Of a stretch of 64,000 bases of DNA, positions 15,773 to 24,944 are shown piece after piece. The DNA is taken from positions 1 through 64,000 of the forward strand of contig JAZKZX010000054.1 in assembly GCA_045612925.1 (NCBI GenBank). The letters are read 5' to 3'. The translations under genes were made by a program, and so were the position numbers. The stretch comes from UBA1189 sp045612925 (GTDB taxonomy: Bacteria; Bacteroidota; Bacteroidia; Bacteroidales; Bacteroidaceae). Below the pieces are notes generated by a model, which was not told where the DNA came from, did no database searches, and worked only from the letters and a program-made list of their open reading frames with translations. Position 1 is the first letter of the stretch, and each line of letters begins with the position of its first letter.

Positions 15773-15803
15773 TTTGCTTTTTCTGAAAAAATGCGTATTT
15801 TTG
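15773..15803 (+). promoter_or_regulatory. promoter of the hexosaminidase gene (TTTG-N19-TATTTTTG)
   Basis: TTTG at 15773-15776 and TATTTTTG at 15796-15803 with the ideal 19-base spacer, 30 bases before the ATG at 15834. Confidence 0.7.
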
Positions 15804-15833
15804 CACATCTAATCAAAAAAAAATAATGAGATC

Positions 15834-18794
15834 ATGAAAAAACTATTTGCACTCGTATCCTTGTTTCTGGCAGTGACTCTCCCCTCCGCTGCCGATGTGT
15901 TTGTGACAGAGCAGATGACTGCCACGAAGGGAGCTCAAGTGACGGGTTCGGTAAAGGCCGACACCTATTACATCATCTCGGGTATAGACCAGGGCGATAC
16001 GGAATATTACCTCTACGACAATGGCGGTCAGGTGAAGGGCGTTGCGCCGCTTCCTGAAAGTGGAACCCACATCTGGACCTTGAAGGCCGCCAAGGACAAC
16101 TCGTGGGTGGTGGTCAACGCATTCACTGGCATGTGCATGAACCTCGGTGACGGCGACGGAAGTGCTATCAAGACCTCATCGGAGGAGCAGGCCAACGCCA
16201 TACACTTCGGTGCGGATGGTTACCTGACGATACTCAATGCCAACGAACAGGCTATAGACATGACGGCCAACGGTGCCAACCCCACCACATGGACGGGTAC
16301 GACCACACCGAACGGTTCGCGCCGACTGAAGATGTATGTGGCCGAGAATGTACAGCGCCAAGAGGTAAAGTCGCTCAGCCTGATACCTGCTCCCAAGGTG
16401 GCTACCGTAGGTGAGGGAGAATATGTACTGAAAGAGGGCTTCACCATCGCAGCGGGCGGGTTTGCCGAGAGCGAGCAGACTGGCGTGTTGGCCGATGTGA
16501 CACGCTTCATCACCACTATAAACAATGCCACAGGCCTCGGATGCAAGGCCTCTACCGGAGGAGCCGACATCACCATCGCAGAGAACACTGCCTTGGCAGC
16601 AGAGGGCTACATCTTGGATATCACCCAGAATGGGGTCGCTATCGAGGCAGCCACGGCCGATGGCGTATTCTATGCCATGCAGAGCCTCATGCGCCTGCTC
16701 CCCTCGAATGTCATCCTGGGCAAGCAGGGCGAGGAGGGCACTACCTACGCGCTCCCCGTGGCCCGCATCGAGGACGAGCCCCGCTTCGCATACCGCGGCT
16801 TCATGCTCGACGTGAGCCGCCACTTCTTTACCATCGAGGAGGTGAAGAAGATGATCGACCTCATGGCCATATACAAGATGAATGTGTTCCACTGGCACCT
16901 CACCGATGACCAGGGCTGGCGTGCCGAGATCAAGCAATACCCGCTGCTCACCACCTTCGGTGCCGAGCGCAAGAGCAGCTACGACACACCCATCACCCGC
17001 ATCGAGGAGAACGGACAGGTGTACTGGACGGGTGAGGGCGCACAGACGGGTCGCAAGTATGGCCCCTTCTACTACACCCAAGAGGAGATGCGCGAGGTGG
17101 TACGCTATGCCGCCGAGCGACATATCGATGTGCTACCCGAGGTGGACATGCCCGGACACTTCGTGGCAGCCATGCATGCCTACCCCGAATACTGCTGTCA
17201 TCCCGACAAGGCCCCCGAGGTGTGGATCACTGGCGGTGTGAGCCAGGATGTGCTCAATGTGGCTAACCCCGAGGCGGTGCAGTTTGCCAAGAATATCATC
17301 ACCGAGCTGTGCGACATCTTCCCCTACCCCTACTTCCACATCGGTGGCGACGAGTGTCCTACCACCCAGTGGGAGAGCAATGCGCTGTGTCAGGAGAAGT
17401 TGAGACAGATGGGCAAGACCAGCTACCGCGCCCTGCAGACAGAGTTTATCCGCGAGATCAACGAGCATCTGGCTACCCTGGGCAAGAAGCTCTTCTGCTG
17501 GAACGAGAGCATCACTGATGACGGTGCCGACCTCGACCTGATGAAGCAGTCGGGCGCGACGATCATGTGTTGGAACCCCTGTCAAGCTGGTGCTGCCAAG
17601 GCCGCCTCGCTGGGGCTCAATGCCATCATCACCGAGTGGGGTAGCGGATGCTACTACATCAACCGCCGCCAAAGCAACGACTATGGCGAACCTACCGCAG
17701 CAGGCGGTGGTGGCGACAACGTAGCTGCTACCTATAACTATGTGCCCGTACCCGCCAATGTCAGTGCCGAGCATGCCAAGCACTACATCGGCGTGCAAGC
17801 AACCTTCTGGACAGAGCATGTGAGCAGCAACGAATACCTGGAATACCTCGCCCTGCCGCGCTTCATGTGTGTGGCCGAGGCGGGATGGACCCCACAAGAG
17901 AAGAAAGACTGGCGTAGCTTCGTGCTCCGCATGACCCTCGACACCGAGATGCTCGACCTGGGCGAGTACATCTATGCCCGCCACTGGATGGACGACTACA
18001 TCCCTCGTCAGGCACCTGGTTCTACCGCTACAGATATCACCGATGGGGCAGTGGTCACCTTCACCAACAAGAGTGCCGACCGCGGACAATGCCTTGCCGA
18101 CAACGACGGTTCGCTCAATGGCCAGGGTGGTAAATGCACACAATGGACCTTGGAGAGCGCAGCTACGGATGGTAAGTACTACATCCGCAGCAATGTGAGC
18201 GGCAAGTATCTCTATGCCGCTAATGGAAACAAGGGTACGATGGTAGAGCTCAGCGACAACAAGACGGAATGGGTGTTTGACACCACTACCATCTCCGGCT
18301 ATGTGGCCATCTGCTACGGCAGCACCTCGGGCCAGGCTGTAAACAACAATGTGTCCAATAAGACCAAGACCCGCCTCTTCGACCACGGCACGGACAACGG
18401 AGCCTCCTTCTGGCTCATGGAGTCACCTGTCGATAATGAACTGAAAGAGGGCGAGCATGGCAAGCTCGTCTACAACTTCTACTTCCGCGGCATCAGCGCA
18501 GGCAAGAGAGAGTTTAGCCTGGCAGCAGGCAGCGCATACCCCTCGTATGAGGAGTACATCCCCAAGGGATACTATGTGACAAACCCCAATCCCCTCCCCT
18601 CGGGCACCGTGCATCTCAAGAGCGAAATGGTAGAGATACCCGTAGAGCGCGTGGTCGTTGACACAGAGGTTGAGGCTATAGGGGCAGATAGCCCTGCCTC
18701 ACAACCCGCCTACTACGACCTCCAGGGACGCCGTCACACCAACCCCACGAAGGGACTGTACATCACCAATGGCAAGAAGGTTATCATCAGATGA
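15834..18794 (+). CDS. secreted beta-N-acetylhexosaminidase (GH20)
   Basis: A 986-residue exported glycosidase removing terminal GlcNAc or GalNAc. It has a signal peptide (residues 1-20, ending PSAA), an N-terminal ricin-type-like region (about 40-165), a GH20b domain from SLSLIPAPKV (about 180-310), and the GH20 barrel (about 320-720) with FHWHLTDDQGWR and the catalytic pair D506-E507 in HIGGDECP. A second ricin-like region follows (about 750-870). The end, YDLQGRRHTNPTKGLYITNG followed by KKVIIR, closely matches the C-terminus of the 906-residue protein at 49118-51838 and looks like a sorting or anchoring tail. Host mucin or glycoprotein glycans are plausible substrates by inference. Confidence 0.92.
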   Translation: MKKLFALVSLFLAVTLPSAADVFVTEQMTATKGAQVTGSVKADTYYIISGIDQGDTEYYLYDNGGQVKGVAPLPESGTHIWTLKAAKDNSWVVVNAFTGMCMNLGDGDGSAIKTSSEEQANAIHFGADGYLTILNANEQAIDMTANGANPTTWTGTTTPNGSRRLKMYVAENVQRQEVKSLSLIPAPKVATVGEGEYVLKEGFTIAAGGFAESEQTGVLADVTRFITTINNATGLGCKASTGGADITIAENTALAAEGYILDITQNGVAIEAATADGVFYAMQSLMRLLPSNVILGKQGEEGTTYALPVARIEDEPRFAYRGFMLDVSRHFFTIEEVKKMIDLMAIYKMNVFHWHLTDDQGWRAEIKQYPLLTTFGAERKSSYDTPITRIEENGQVYWTGEGAQTGRKYGPFYYTQEEMREVVRYAAERHIDVLPEVDMPGHFVAAMHAYPEYCCHPDKAPEVWITGGVSQDVLNVANPEAVQFAKNIITELCDIFPYPYFHIGGDECPTTQWESNALCQEKLRQMGKTSYRALQTEFIREINEHLATLGKKLFCWNESITDDGADLDLMKQSGATIMCWNPCQAGAAKAASLGLNAIITEWGSGCYYINRRQSNDYGEPTAAGGGGDNVAATYNYVPVPANVSAEHAKHYIGVQATFWTEHVSSNEYLEYLALPRFMCVAEAGWTPQEKKDWRSFVLRMTLDTEMLDLGEYIYARHWMDDYIPRQAPGSTATDITDGAVVTFTNKSADRGQCLADNDGSLNGQGGKCTQWTLESAATDGKYYIRSNVSGKYLYAANGNKGTMVELSDNKTEWVFDTTTISGYVAICYGSTSGQAVNNNVSNKTKTRLFDHGTDNGASFWLMESPVDNELKEGEHGKLVYNFYFRGISAGKREFSLAAGSAYPSYEEYIPKGYYVTNPNPLPSGTVHLKSEMVEIPVERVVVDTEVEAIGADSPASQPAYYDLQGRRHTNPTKGLYITNGKKVIIR

Positions 18795-18820
18795 CCTTCT
18801 GCCATCAAGAAAAGACAGAT

Positions 18821-19108
18821 ATGCATTATACAGGATTGCTCGTAGGCCTCTCCACATTTCTCGTCATAGGTCTCTTCCACCCGTTGGTGATCAAGGCCGA
18901 ATACTACATCGGGGTGAAGAGCTGGATCATCTTTGCCGTGGCAGGCGTAGCGTTCGCTATAGCCTCACTGCTGACCGAGGGTTTCATACTTTCTACCATC
19001 CTTGGCGTAGTGGCATTCTCCTCGTTCTGGAGCATATTGGAGGTGTTCGAGCAGCGTGAGCGCGTGCGCAAAGGCTGGTTCCCAAAAGGACCGGGACACG
19101 ATAAATAA
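18821..19108 (+). CDS. DUF4491 family membrane protein
   Basis: A 95-residue protein with three hydrophobic segments (about 2-17, 24-40 and 46-62) and a charged tail (EQRERVRKGWFPKG) typical of DUF4491. The start MHYTGLLVGLS at 18821 gives the family's usual length; the frame also opens at 18791, four bases before the hexosaminidase stop, which would add ten polar residues. It follows the hexosaminidase by 26 bases and precedes the next gene by 29, so co-transcription is likely. Function unknown. Confidence 0.8.
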   Translation: MHYTGLLVGLSTFLVIGLFHPLVIKAEYYIGVKSWIIFAVAGVAFAIASLLTEGFILSTILGVVAFSSFWSILEVFEQRERVRKGWFPKGPGHDK

Positions 19109-19137
19109 GTAATCATTCAATAAAACCTTAACGAAAA

Positions 19138-19740
19138 ATGAACATCCGTACACTCGTCATCACGCTACTCCTATCAGCCAGCAGCGTCATGGTGGCGCAA
19201 GAAAACAAGGTCATCAAGGGCTTCTCGGGCGGTATGATGGTGCATAGCGGCTATCAGTATGGCTGCGACAACCCTTACGGGCTCGACATTAGCAGTCCTA
19301 CCTTCGGCATCGGCGGATGCGCCAAGCTGAACCTCACGGACCACTTCCGCGCAGGCTTCGAGGGCTATTTCTCTACAGCCCCCATCAAGAAGGGTGCCGA
19401 GAGCGGCAGCCACAACAAACTCTTCTGGACGGGCGTGCTGGCCGACTGGTTCTGGCAGCATGGCAAGTTCACTCCCTACATCGGCACTACCCTCGGTGGC
19501 GGTATGGAGACCTCGTTCTTTATGTTCGCCGGCGACAAGCACGACTGGAAGCCCGAAGGCATGACCGTACTGCACAAGCAACCCTTCTTTGCCGTTGACC
19601 CCTATGTGGGCGTCGAGTATGCCGTGGGCAAGGCCCTACGCCTCACCCTCAAGGCCGATTGGATGCTGGCCATCAACTCCGACGGGCTGAACCGTCCCAT
19701 GGGCCCCCGCGTATACTTCGGCTTTATCTTTGCCCACTAA
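19138..19740 (+). CDS. exported outer-membrane beta-barrel-like protein
   Basis: A 200-residue protein with a signal peptide (MNIRTLVITLLLSASSVMVA, cleavage near residue 20). The mature part is rich in alternating aromatic strands (GFSGGMMVHSGYQYG, HFRAGFEGYFS, KFTPYIGTTLGGGMETSFF, RVYFGFIF near the end), suggesting a small eight-strand barrel. No specific family is recognised. It is the last gene of the hexosaminidase-DUF4491 group and converges with the DUF4861 gene. Confidence 0.6.
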   Translation: MNIRTLVITLLLSASSVMVAQENKVIKGFSGGMMVHSGYQYGCDNPYGLDISSPTFGIGGCAKLNLTDHFRAGFEGYFSTAPIKKGAESGSHNKLFWTGVLADWFWQHGKFTPYIGTTLGGGMETSFFMFAGDKHDWKPEGMTVLHKQPFFAVDPYVGVEYAVGKALRLTLKADWMLAINSDGLNRPMGPRVYFGFIFAH

Positions 19741-19751
19741 GGGCACACATC

Positions 19752-20966
19752 TCAGTAGCTTACCACCAACGGGTGCTGTATGCGTTGCGCACAGTGCTCA
19801 AGGTAGGCGCTCCATGCTTCCATGGAGTCAAACCCATATTTGCTCCATCCCGCTCCCCAGTAGTAGGTATACGCGCTGCCTGGCCTGTAGTTGCTGATGG
19901 CGAGCACATGCCCCAATGCCCCACGCTCCTTGGCCTCCTTAGAGGTGAAGGCCGATAGCTGCGTATCCTTTATCTTCTTGGTCATCACGGCTCCTACATA
20001 GATGACACCATTGCCATTGGCCACATTCTCCGTGAGGTCAGCATAAGCGATGTATCCCCTCTCTCTCTCGGTGACGAAGGCTGTAGGGTGCGAGGGGTGG
20101 ATGACGAGTCCTGTGGCTACGGGAGTAGTCTTGGATAGCCCGGTGTAGGTGACGATGGTCTTGTTGAGCTGCTCACCCCGCGCCAAGGAGATGATGCGGG
20201 TCTCGGCAACCTCCTTGTCACTGCCGACAACAAGGGTGGGGTAGGTGAGCCTAATGGTGAAGCGCAGAGGCCCGTTCTCCAGCACCTCGTATCCCTCCCA
20301 GCAGGCAGGGTATATGATCTTGTCGCCCTGCATGAGCGCCGAGGTGCCACAACCCAAAGTGGCATCCACCCTGTAGCAGTCGAGCCCATCGCCAAGGTCT
20401 ACATGATGCGATACGGCATGTCGTAGCGCATCAGCCTCCCTATATTTGCGGGCCTTGCGCAGCTGGGCGATCTCGTCCAATGTGGTGGGGTGGTGCTCCT
20501 TGCTATAGCGCTCTTCGAGCACAAGGTGGGAGACACGCTTTGCCCATATGTCGTACCCGATCTCCTCATCGCCATAGATGCGGTAGCCGATGCGGTCGTT
20601 CTCCCATGCGATGTCGTCAGCATACTCCAGGTAGTGACGCCCATGCACATAGAGGGCTGCCTTGACGGGCTCACCTACAGTGATCGTATAGGTGGCAGTG
20701 TCTTGCGCTGCGATGCTGACGCTGAAGAGGAGATGGTCATCGTAAGTGATCTGATAGGGTACTTGCTCGCCTCTGGCATCGAGGACGATGTATTGCTCCT
20801 CGTCGATGAGCCTTATCCTCTCGCCGATGGCGCTGATAGGAACCTCTACCAATTCGTCGCGAGAGAAGTCTTGATCATTGCTCACAGTGACGATGAAATC
20901 GGGGTTTTTGTGCTGTCGGCATGAGGCAAACAAGACTAAAAGGGAGAAGAAAGCTAACTTTTTCAT
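19752..20966 (-). CDS. DUF4861 family lipoprotein
   Basis: A 404-residue lipoprotein. The lipobox LFASC puts the acylated Cys at residue 16. The body matches DUF4861, a family often found near polysaccharide-utilisation genes (VEVPISAIGERIRLIDEEQY near the start; KYGFDSMEAWSAYLEH near the end). Many aromatic residues and a beta-rich pattern suggest a sugar-binding or lyase-like sandwich fold, but no catalytic residues can be assigned. It has its own promoter at 21004-21011, divergent from the glycosyltransferase operon. Confidence 0.75.
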   Translation of the reverse strand: MKKLAFFSLLVLFASCRQHKNPDFIVTVSNDQDFSRDELVEVPISAIGERIRLIDEEQYIVLDARGEQVPYQITYDDHLLFSVSIAAQDTATYTITVGEPVKAALYVHGRHYLEYADDIAWENDRIGYRIYGDEEIGYDIWAKRVSHLVLEERYSKEHHPTTLDEIAQLRKARKYREADALRHAVSHHVDLGDGLDCYRVDATLGCGTSALMQGDKIIYPACWEGYEVLENGPLRFTIRLTYPTLVVGSDKEVAETRIISLARGEQLNKTIVTYTGLSKTTPVATGLVIHPSHPTAFVTERERGYIAYADLTENVANGNGVIYVGAVMTKKIKDTQLSAFTSKEAKERGALGHVLAISNYRPGSAYTYYWGAGWSKYGFDSMEAWSAYLEHCAQRIQHPLVVSY

Positions 20967-21003
20967 ATGCAGTGGTCGATAATGTCAGTAGTTGTAGTCA
21001 GAG

Positions 21004-21011
21004 CAAAGTTA
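21004..21011 (-). promoter_or_regulatory. -7 element (TAACTTTG) of the DUF4861 gene
   Basis: A perfect TAnnTTTG on the minus strand, 37 bases before the ATG at 20966. Confidence 0.5.
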
Positions 21012-21075
21012 CAAGAAAATATTTAATATTATATAATTAGAAATCGAAATGCGGTGGTATTGCCGTTTTTTTTCG

Positions 21076-21083
21076 TACATTTG
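21076..21083 (+). promoter_or_regulatory. -7 element (TACATTTG) of the glycosyltransferase operon
   Basis: TACATTTG lies 19 bases before the ATG at 21103. It rules out the longer frame that opens at 21049. Confidence 0.55.
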
Positions 21084-21102
21084 TGCAGTTAAAGACTGGT
21101 AT

Positions 21103-22245
21103 ATGGACAAGAAGCGTATAATCATCGTAGGGCCAGCCTATCCGTATAGAGGAGGTATCGCTGACTTTAATGAGCGACTGGCACGGGAGTTTCAACGTCA
21201 AGGGCATGAGGTCGTGACCTACACCTTTACACTGCAATACCCGAGCTTCCTCTTTCCAGGCACGACACAGTATTCTACCAGTGAGGCTCCGTCAGACTTG
21301 CATATCGTAAGGAAGATCAACTCTGTGAACCCTCTCAACTGGCTGAAGGTAGGGCGCGAGATTCGTCGCCAACGCCCCGATATGGTGATGATACGATTTT
21401 GGTTACCCTTCTTGGCTCCATGCTTGGGCACGATAGCCCGCGTGATACGACGCGACAAGCGTATCCGTGTGGTCGGCCTGCTCGACAATGTCATCCCCCA
21501 CGAGCATCGCATAGGCGACAGGATGTTTGCACGATACATGATAAGGTCGCTCGCTGGCTATGTGGCCATGTCGGAAAGTGTGTTGAGAGATGCGCGTAGC
21601 TTTGACGGCACACTCCCCTATGTACTCACTCCACACCCCCTGTATGATAATTTTGGCGAAAAGGTATCAAGGGATGAGGCCATCAGCAAGTTGGGCCTTG
21701 ATGCCGACATGCGATACATCCTCTTCTTTGGACTCATCCGTGACTACAAAGGTTTGGACCTGCTGCTGCAGGCCTTTGCCGACCAGCGCCTGCGTGGCAA
21801 GAAGGTGAAGCTTATCGTGGCAGGTGAGTTCTATAGCAATGCCGAACTCTATGAACGCCTCGAAAGCGAGTTGCACCTGGCCCAACATATAGTGTGGTAT
21901 AAGGAGTTTGTACCCGCTGACAAGGTGCGCTACCTCTTTGCCGCTGCCGATCTCGTGGCGCAACCCTACAAGACCGCTACGCAGAGCGGCATCACGCAGA
22001 TTGCCTACCATTTTGAGCGACCCATGCTGGTGACCCATGTGGGAGGATTGGCCGAGATTGTTCCCCACGGAAAGGTGGGATATGTGGTAGCCCCCGATGC
22101 CAAGGAGATAGCAGAGGCACTGGTCGACTTCGTAGACAATCGTACCGAGGCCGACTTTCGCGAGGGCATACTCGAGGAGAAGGCCAAGTATGTATGGAGC
22201 AATATGACAAAAGCATTGTTTGATGTAGCCGCCCAAACAGAATAG
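21103..22245 (+). CDS. GT4-family glycosyltransferase
   Basis: A 380-residue retaining glycosyltransferase with a GT-B fold. The start MDKKRIIIVGPAYPYRGGIA is downstream of the -7 element at 21076-21083. It has the N-terminal nucleotide-fold glycine pattern (PYRGGIADFNERLA), the central FFGLIRDYKGLDLLLQAF that begins the donor-binding domain, and the C-terminal QPYKTATQSGITQIA with ERPMLVTHVGGLAE. There is no signal peptide; it is probably cytoplasmic or membrane-associated. Sugar and acceptor cannot be read. It is first in a five-gene run, 3 bases before the second glycosyltransferase. Confidence 0.85.
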   Translation: MDKKRIIIVGPAYPYRGGIADFNERLAREFQRQGHEVVTYTFTLQYPSFLFPGTTQYSTSEAPSDLHIVRKINSVNPLNWLKVGREIRRQRPDMVMIRFWLPFLAPCLGTIARVIRRDKRIRVVGLLDNVIPHEHRIGDRMFARYMIRSLAGYVAMSESVLRDARSFDGTLPYVLTPHPLYDNFGEKVSRDEAISKLGLDADMRYILFFGLIRDYKGLDLLLQAFADQRLRGKKVKLIVAGEFYSNAELYERLESELHLAQHIVWYKEFVPADKVRYLFAAADLVAQPYKTATQSGITQIAYHFERPMLVTHVGGLAEIVPHGKVGYVVAPDAKEIAEALVDFVDNRTEADFREGILEEKAKYVWSNMTKALFDVAAQTE

Positions 22246-22248
22246 AGC

Positions 22249-23514
22249 ATGCGCGTACTGATAATCAATACCACCGAGCGACAAGGCGGACCAGCCATAG
22301 CGGCTTACCGACTTACCGAAGCCTTGAAGAACAATGGCATCAAGGCCAAGATGCTGGTGCGCAGGAAAAGTACCGATCAGCTCACTACCGTGCTGGCCGA
22401 GCGTAGCCTTGCCAATAGACTGTCGATGCTATGGGAGCGAATGTCGGTAGCATGGCATACACGGTTTAGACGCAACCGTATATATACACTTGACTTAGGA
22501 CGCTCGGGAGGAGACATCACTGATCTGCCCGAGTTCAAGCAGGCCGATGTCATCCATCTGCATTGGGTCAATGATGGCATGTTGTCACTCTCGTCTATAG
22601 AGAAGATCATTGCTTCGGGGAAACCCATCGTATGGACACTCCACGATATGTGGCCCTTCACGGGAGTATGCCACTATGCGCATGATTGCGATTACTATAC
22701 GGAGCATTGTCACGATTGTCCACAACTGGATAGTCGGAAGCATCGCGATGTGGCCTATCATGTGTTTGAGCATAAGGCCCAGTTGCTGCGAGGTGCCCAC
22801 ATCTGCTTTGTCGCTTGCAGCCGGTGGCTCGGCAATATGGCAAGCAACAGCCGTCTGCTACAGGGAAGAAAGATAGCATGTATCCCCAACACTATCAATA
22901 TAAACCTCTTCCGCCCGCGCAACAAGCATACGGCTCGCGCTGCGCTCAGATTGCCTCAGGACAAACGCTTGATACTGTTCAGTTCGCACATGTTGGATGA
23001 TGAGCGCAAGGGCTTTCACTATCTGAAAGAGGCCTCTATCCGCTTGGTGGCAGAGCACCCCGAATGGAAAGATACACTCGGCATTGTCCTTGTGGGTAAG
23101 AACATGGAACCCACCATGTGTGAGAATATCCCCCTTCAGGTATACCCGCTCAACTATATCGCCGACGAGAAGGTCATGGTAGACGTATACAATGCGGTGG
23201 ACCTCTATGCCATTCCCTCATTACAAGACAACTTGCCCAATACCATCGTGGAGGCTATGGCATGCGGAGTACCCTGCATAGGCTTTAATGTGGGAGGTAT
23301 CCCCGAGATGATAGACCACCTGCACAATGGGTACATTGCAGAGTACAAGAATGTGGCAGATCTGGCCGACGGCATACATTGGCTCCTTACCGAAGGAGAA
23401 TATGATATATTGAGCCGTGAGGCAGCACGCAAAGCAGCCAATACATACGGTGAGAATAGCGTGGCGATGAAATATATCGGAGTGTACAATAGAATGACTG
23501 GAAAAAACGAATAA
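22249..23514 (+). CDS. GT4-family glycosyltransferase with Cys cluster
   Basis: A 421-residue GT-B glycosyltransferase. It begins MRVLIINTTERQGGPAIAAY, has WTLHDMWPFTGVCHYAHDCD followed by YYTEHCHDCPQL (four Cys near 144-163, conserved in one bacterial GT4 subgroup and perhaps metal-binding), and the C-terminal EX7E-like donor site around PNTIVEAMACGVPCIGFNVG. It probably works with the preceding gene on a surface glycan or glycolipid. The next gene, a peptidase, follows after 29 bases; a functional link is not evident. Confidence 0.87.
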   Translation: MRVLIINTTERQGGPAIAAYRLTEALKNNGIKAKMLVRRKSTDQLTTVLAERSLANRLSMLWERMSVAWHTRFRRNRIYTLDLGRSGGDITDLPEFKQADVIHLHWVNDGMLSLSSIEKIIASGKPIVWTLHDMWPFTGVCHYAHDCDYYTEHCHDCPQLDSRKHRDVAYHVFEHKAQLLRGAHICFVACSRWLGNMASNSRLLQGRKIACIPNTININLFRPRNKHTARAALRLPQDKRLILFSSHMLDDERKGFHYLKEASIRLVAEHPEWKDTLGIVLVGKNMEPTMCENIPLQVYPLNYIADEKVMVDVYNAVDLYAIPSLQDNLPNTIVEAMACGVPCIGFNVGGIPEMIDHLHNGYIAEYKNVADLADGIHWLLTEGEYDILSREAARKAANTYGENSVAMKYIGVYNRMTGKNE

Positions 23515-23543
23515 TATACAATAATATAAAAAGATAACGAATT

Positions 23544-24929
23544 ATGTTTGCAAAAGAGACTTATATCCGTCGCCGGAAGCAGTTGAAAGATACGCTCAAG
23601 AGTGGTCTGTTGCTCTTCCTCGGCAATGATGAGTGTGGCATGAACTATGCTGATAACACCTATCACTATCGTCAGGACTCTACATTCCTGTATTTCTTCG
23701 GTTCTGACTATGCAGGCCTTGCTGCCATCATCGATATAGATGAAGATCGCGAAATCATCTTTGGCGATGAACTGACCATTGATAGCATCATCTGGATGGG
23801 CATTCAACCCACCATCCGTGAAAAGAGTGAGCGTGTAGGCATTCGCGAGACATTGCCTATGAACGAACTGAAGAGCTATCTCGACCGGGCAATGTCAAAG
23901 GGGCAGACGATTCACTACTTGCCTCCTTATCGTGGCGACCATAAGTTGTGGCTCGCAGAACTTCTCGGCAAGCAGCCGGGCGAACTTGCGGCAGGATCAT
24001 CGGTACCCTTCATCCGTGCCGTAGTCAATCAACGAAACTACAAGAGCGATGAAGAGATAGCACAAATCGAGGAGGCTGTCAATACCAGTGTAGAGATGCA
24101 TGTGACAGCTATGCGTATGGTGCGCCCTGGTATCAAGGAGAGCGAGGTGGCTGCTGCTGTTACCGAAGTGGCTATGCGCCATGGAGGCAACCTGTCGTTC
24201 CCTGTCATTGCTACGATCAACGGACAGACACTGCACAACCACTGCCATAGCAATGTGCTGAAGGAGGGACAGCTCTTCCTTCTCGATGCTGGAGCCGAGA
24301 ACACCATGCACTATGCAGGTGACCTCACCTCGACGATGCCTGTATCGGGCCGTTTCACCGAGCGCCAGAAGACGGTGTATGACATCAACCTCCGTGCCTA
24401 TCGTACGGCTGTAGCGGCCTTGCGCCCCGGCATTACCTACCGTGAAGTGCACATGATGGCTGTCACCGAGATATGTAAGGGTATGAAGGAACTCGGACTG
24501 CTTAAGGGTGACCCAGCCGAAGCTGCTAACCTCGGCGCGTATGCCCTCTTCATGCCGCACGGACTCGGACATATGATGGGACTCGATGTGCATGACATGG
24601 AGAATCTGGGAGAGGTATATGTAGGCTACGATGGGAAGCCCAAGAGTACACAGTTCGGATTCAAGTCCTTACGCCTTGCACGCACCCTCGAGCCAGGTTT
24701 TGTCTTTACTATCGAGCCAGGTATCTACTTCATTCCCGAACTCATCGACAAGTGGCGTGCCGAAAAGCAGTTTGCCGACTTCATCTGCTACGATAAGCTC
24801 GACGCATGGAAGGACTTTGGGGGCATACGCAACGAAGAAGACTACCTCATCACTGCCGATGGCTCGCGCCATCTGGGAAAGAACAAACCCTGCACAACCG
24901 AGGAGATTGAGGCCGAGTGTAACCGATAA
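23544..24929 (+). CDS. pepP: M24 aminopeptidase P (Xaa-Pro aminopeptidase)
   Basis: A 461-residue cytoplasmic metallopeptidase releasing N-terminal residues ahead of proline. It has an AMP_N domain (about 1-140) and a pita-bread catalytic domain (170-455). The dinuclear metal ligands are visible: D248 (LLDAG), D260 (YAGDLT), H343 (HGLGHMMG), E391 (TIEPGIYF) and a Glu at 431-432 (IRNEEDYL). The length fits the family. It lies 15 bases before a lipoprotein gene. Confidence 0.93.
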   Translation: MFAKETYIRRRKQLKDTLKSGLLLFLGNDECGMNYADNTYHYRQDSTFLYFFGSDYAGLAAIIDIDEDREIIFGDELTIDSIIWMGIQPTIREKSERVGIRETLPMNELKSYLDRAMSKGQTIHYLPPYRGDHKLWLAELLGKQPGELAAGSSVPFIRAVVNQRNYKSDEEIAQIEEAVNTSVEMHVTAMRMVRPGIKESEVAAAVTEVAMRHGGNLSFPVIATINGQTLHNHCHSNVLKEGQLFLLDAGAENTMHYAGDLTSTMPVSGRFTERQKTVYDINLRAYRTAVAALRPGITYREVHMMAVTEICKGMKELGLLKGDPAEAANLGAYALFMPHGLGHMMGLDVHDMENLGEVYVGYDGKPKSTQFGFKSLRLARTLEPGFVFTIEPGIYFIPELIDKWRAEKQFADFICYDKLDAWKDFGGIRNEEDYLITADGSRHLGKNKPCTTEEIEAECNR

Positions 24930-24944
24930 GAGCCGACAAGTGAG

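Noticed and set aside
13680..15833. CRISPR array in the repeat-rich island
   Set aside because: The repeats differ in family and spacing, there are no regular spacers, and no cas genes are in the window.
17133..18386. Minus-strand 417-codon frame inside the GH20 gene
   Set aside because: It is a long frame caused by the high G+C at third positions of the hexosaminidase gene; no family features.
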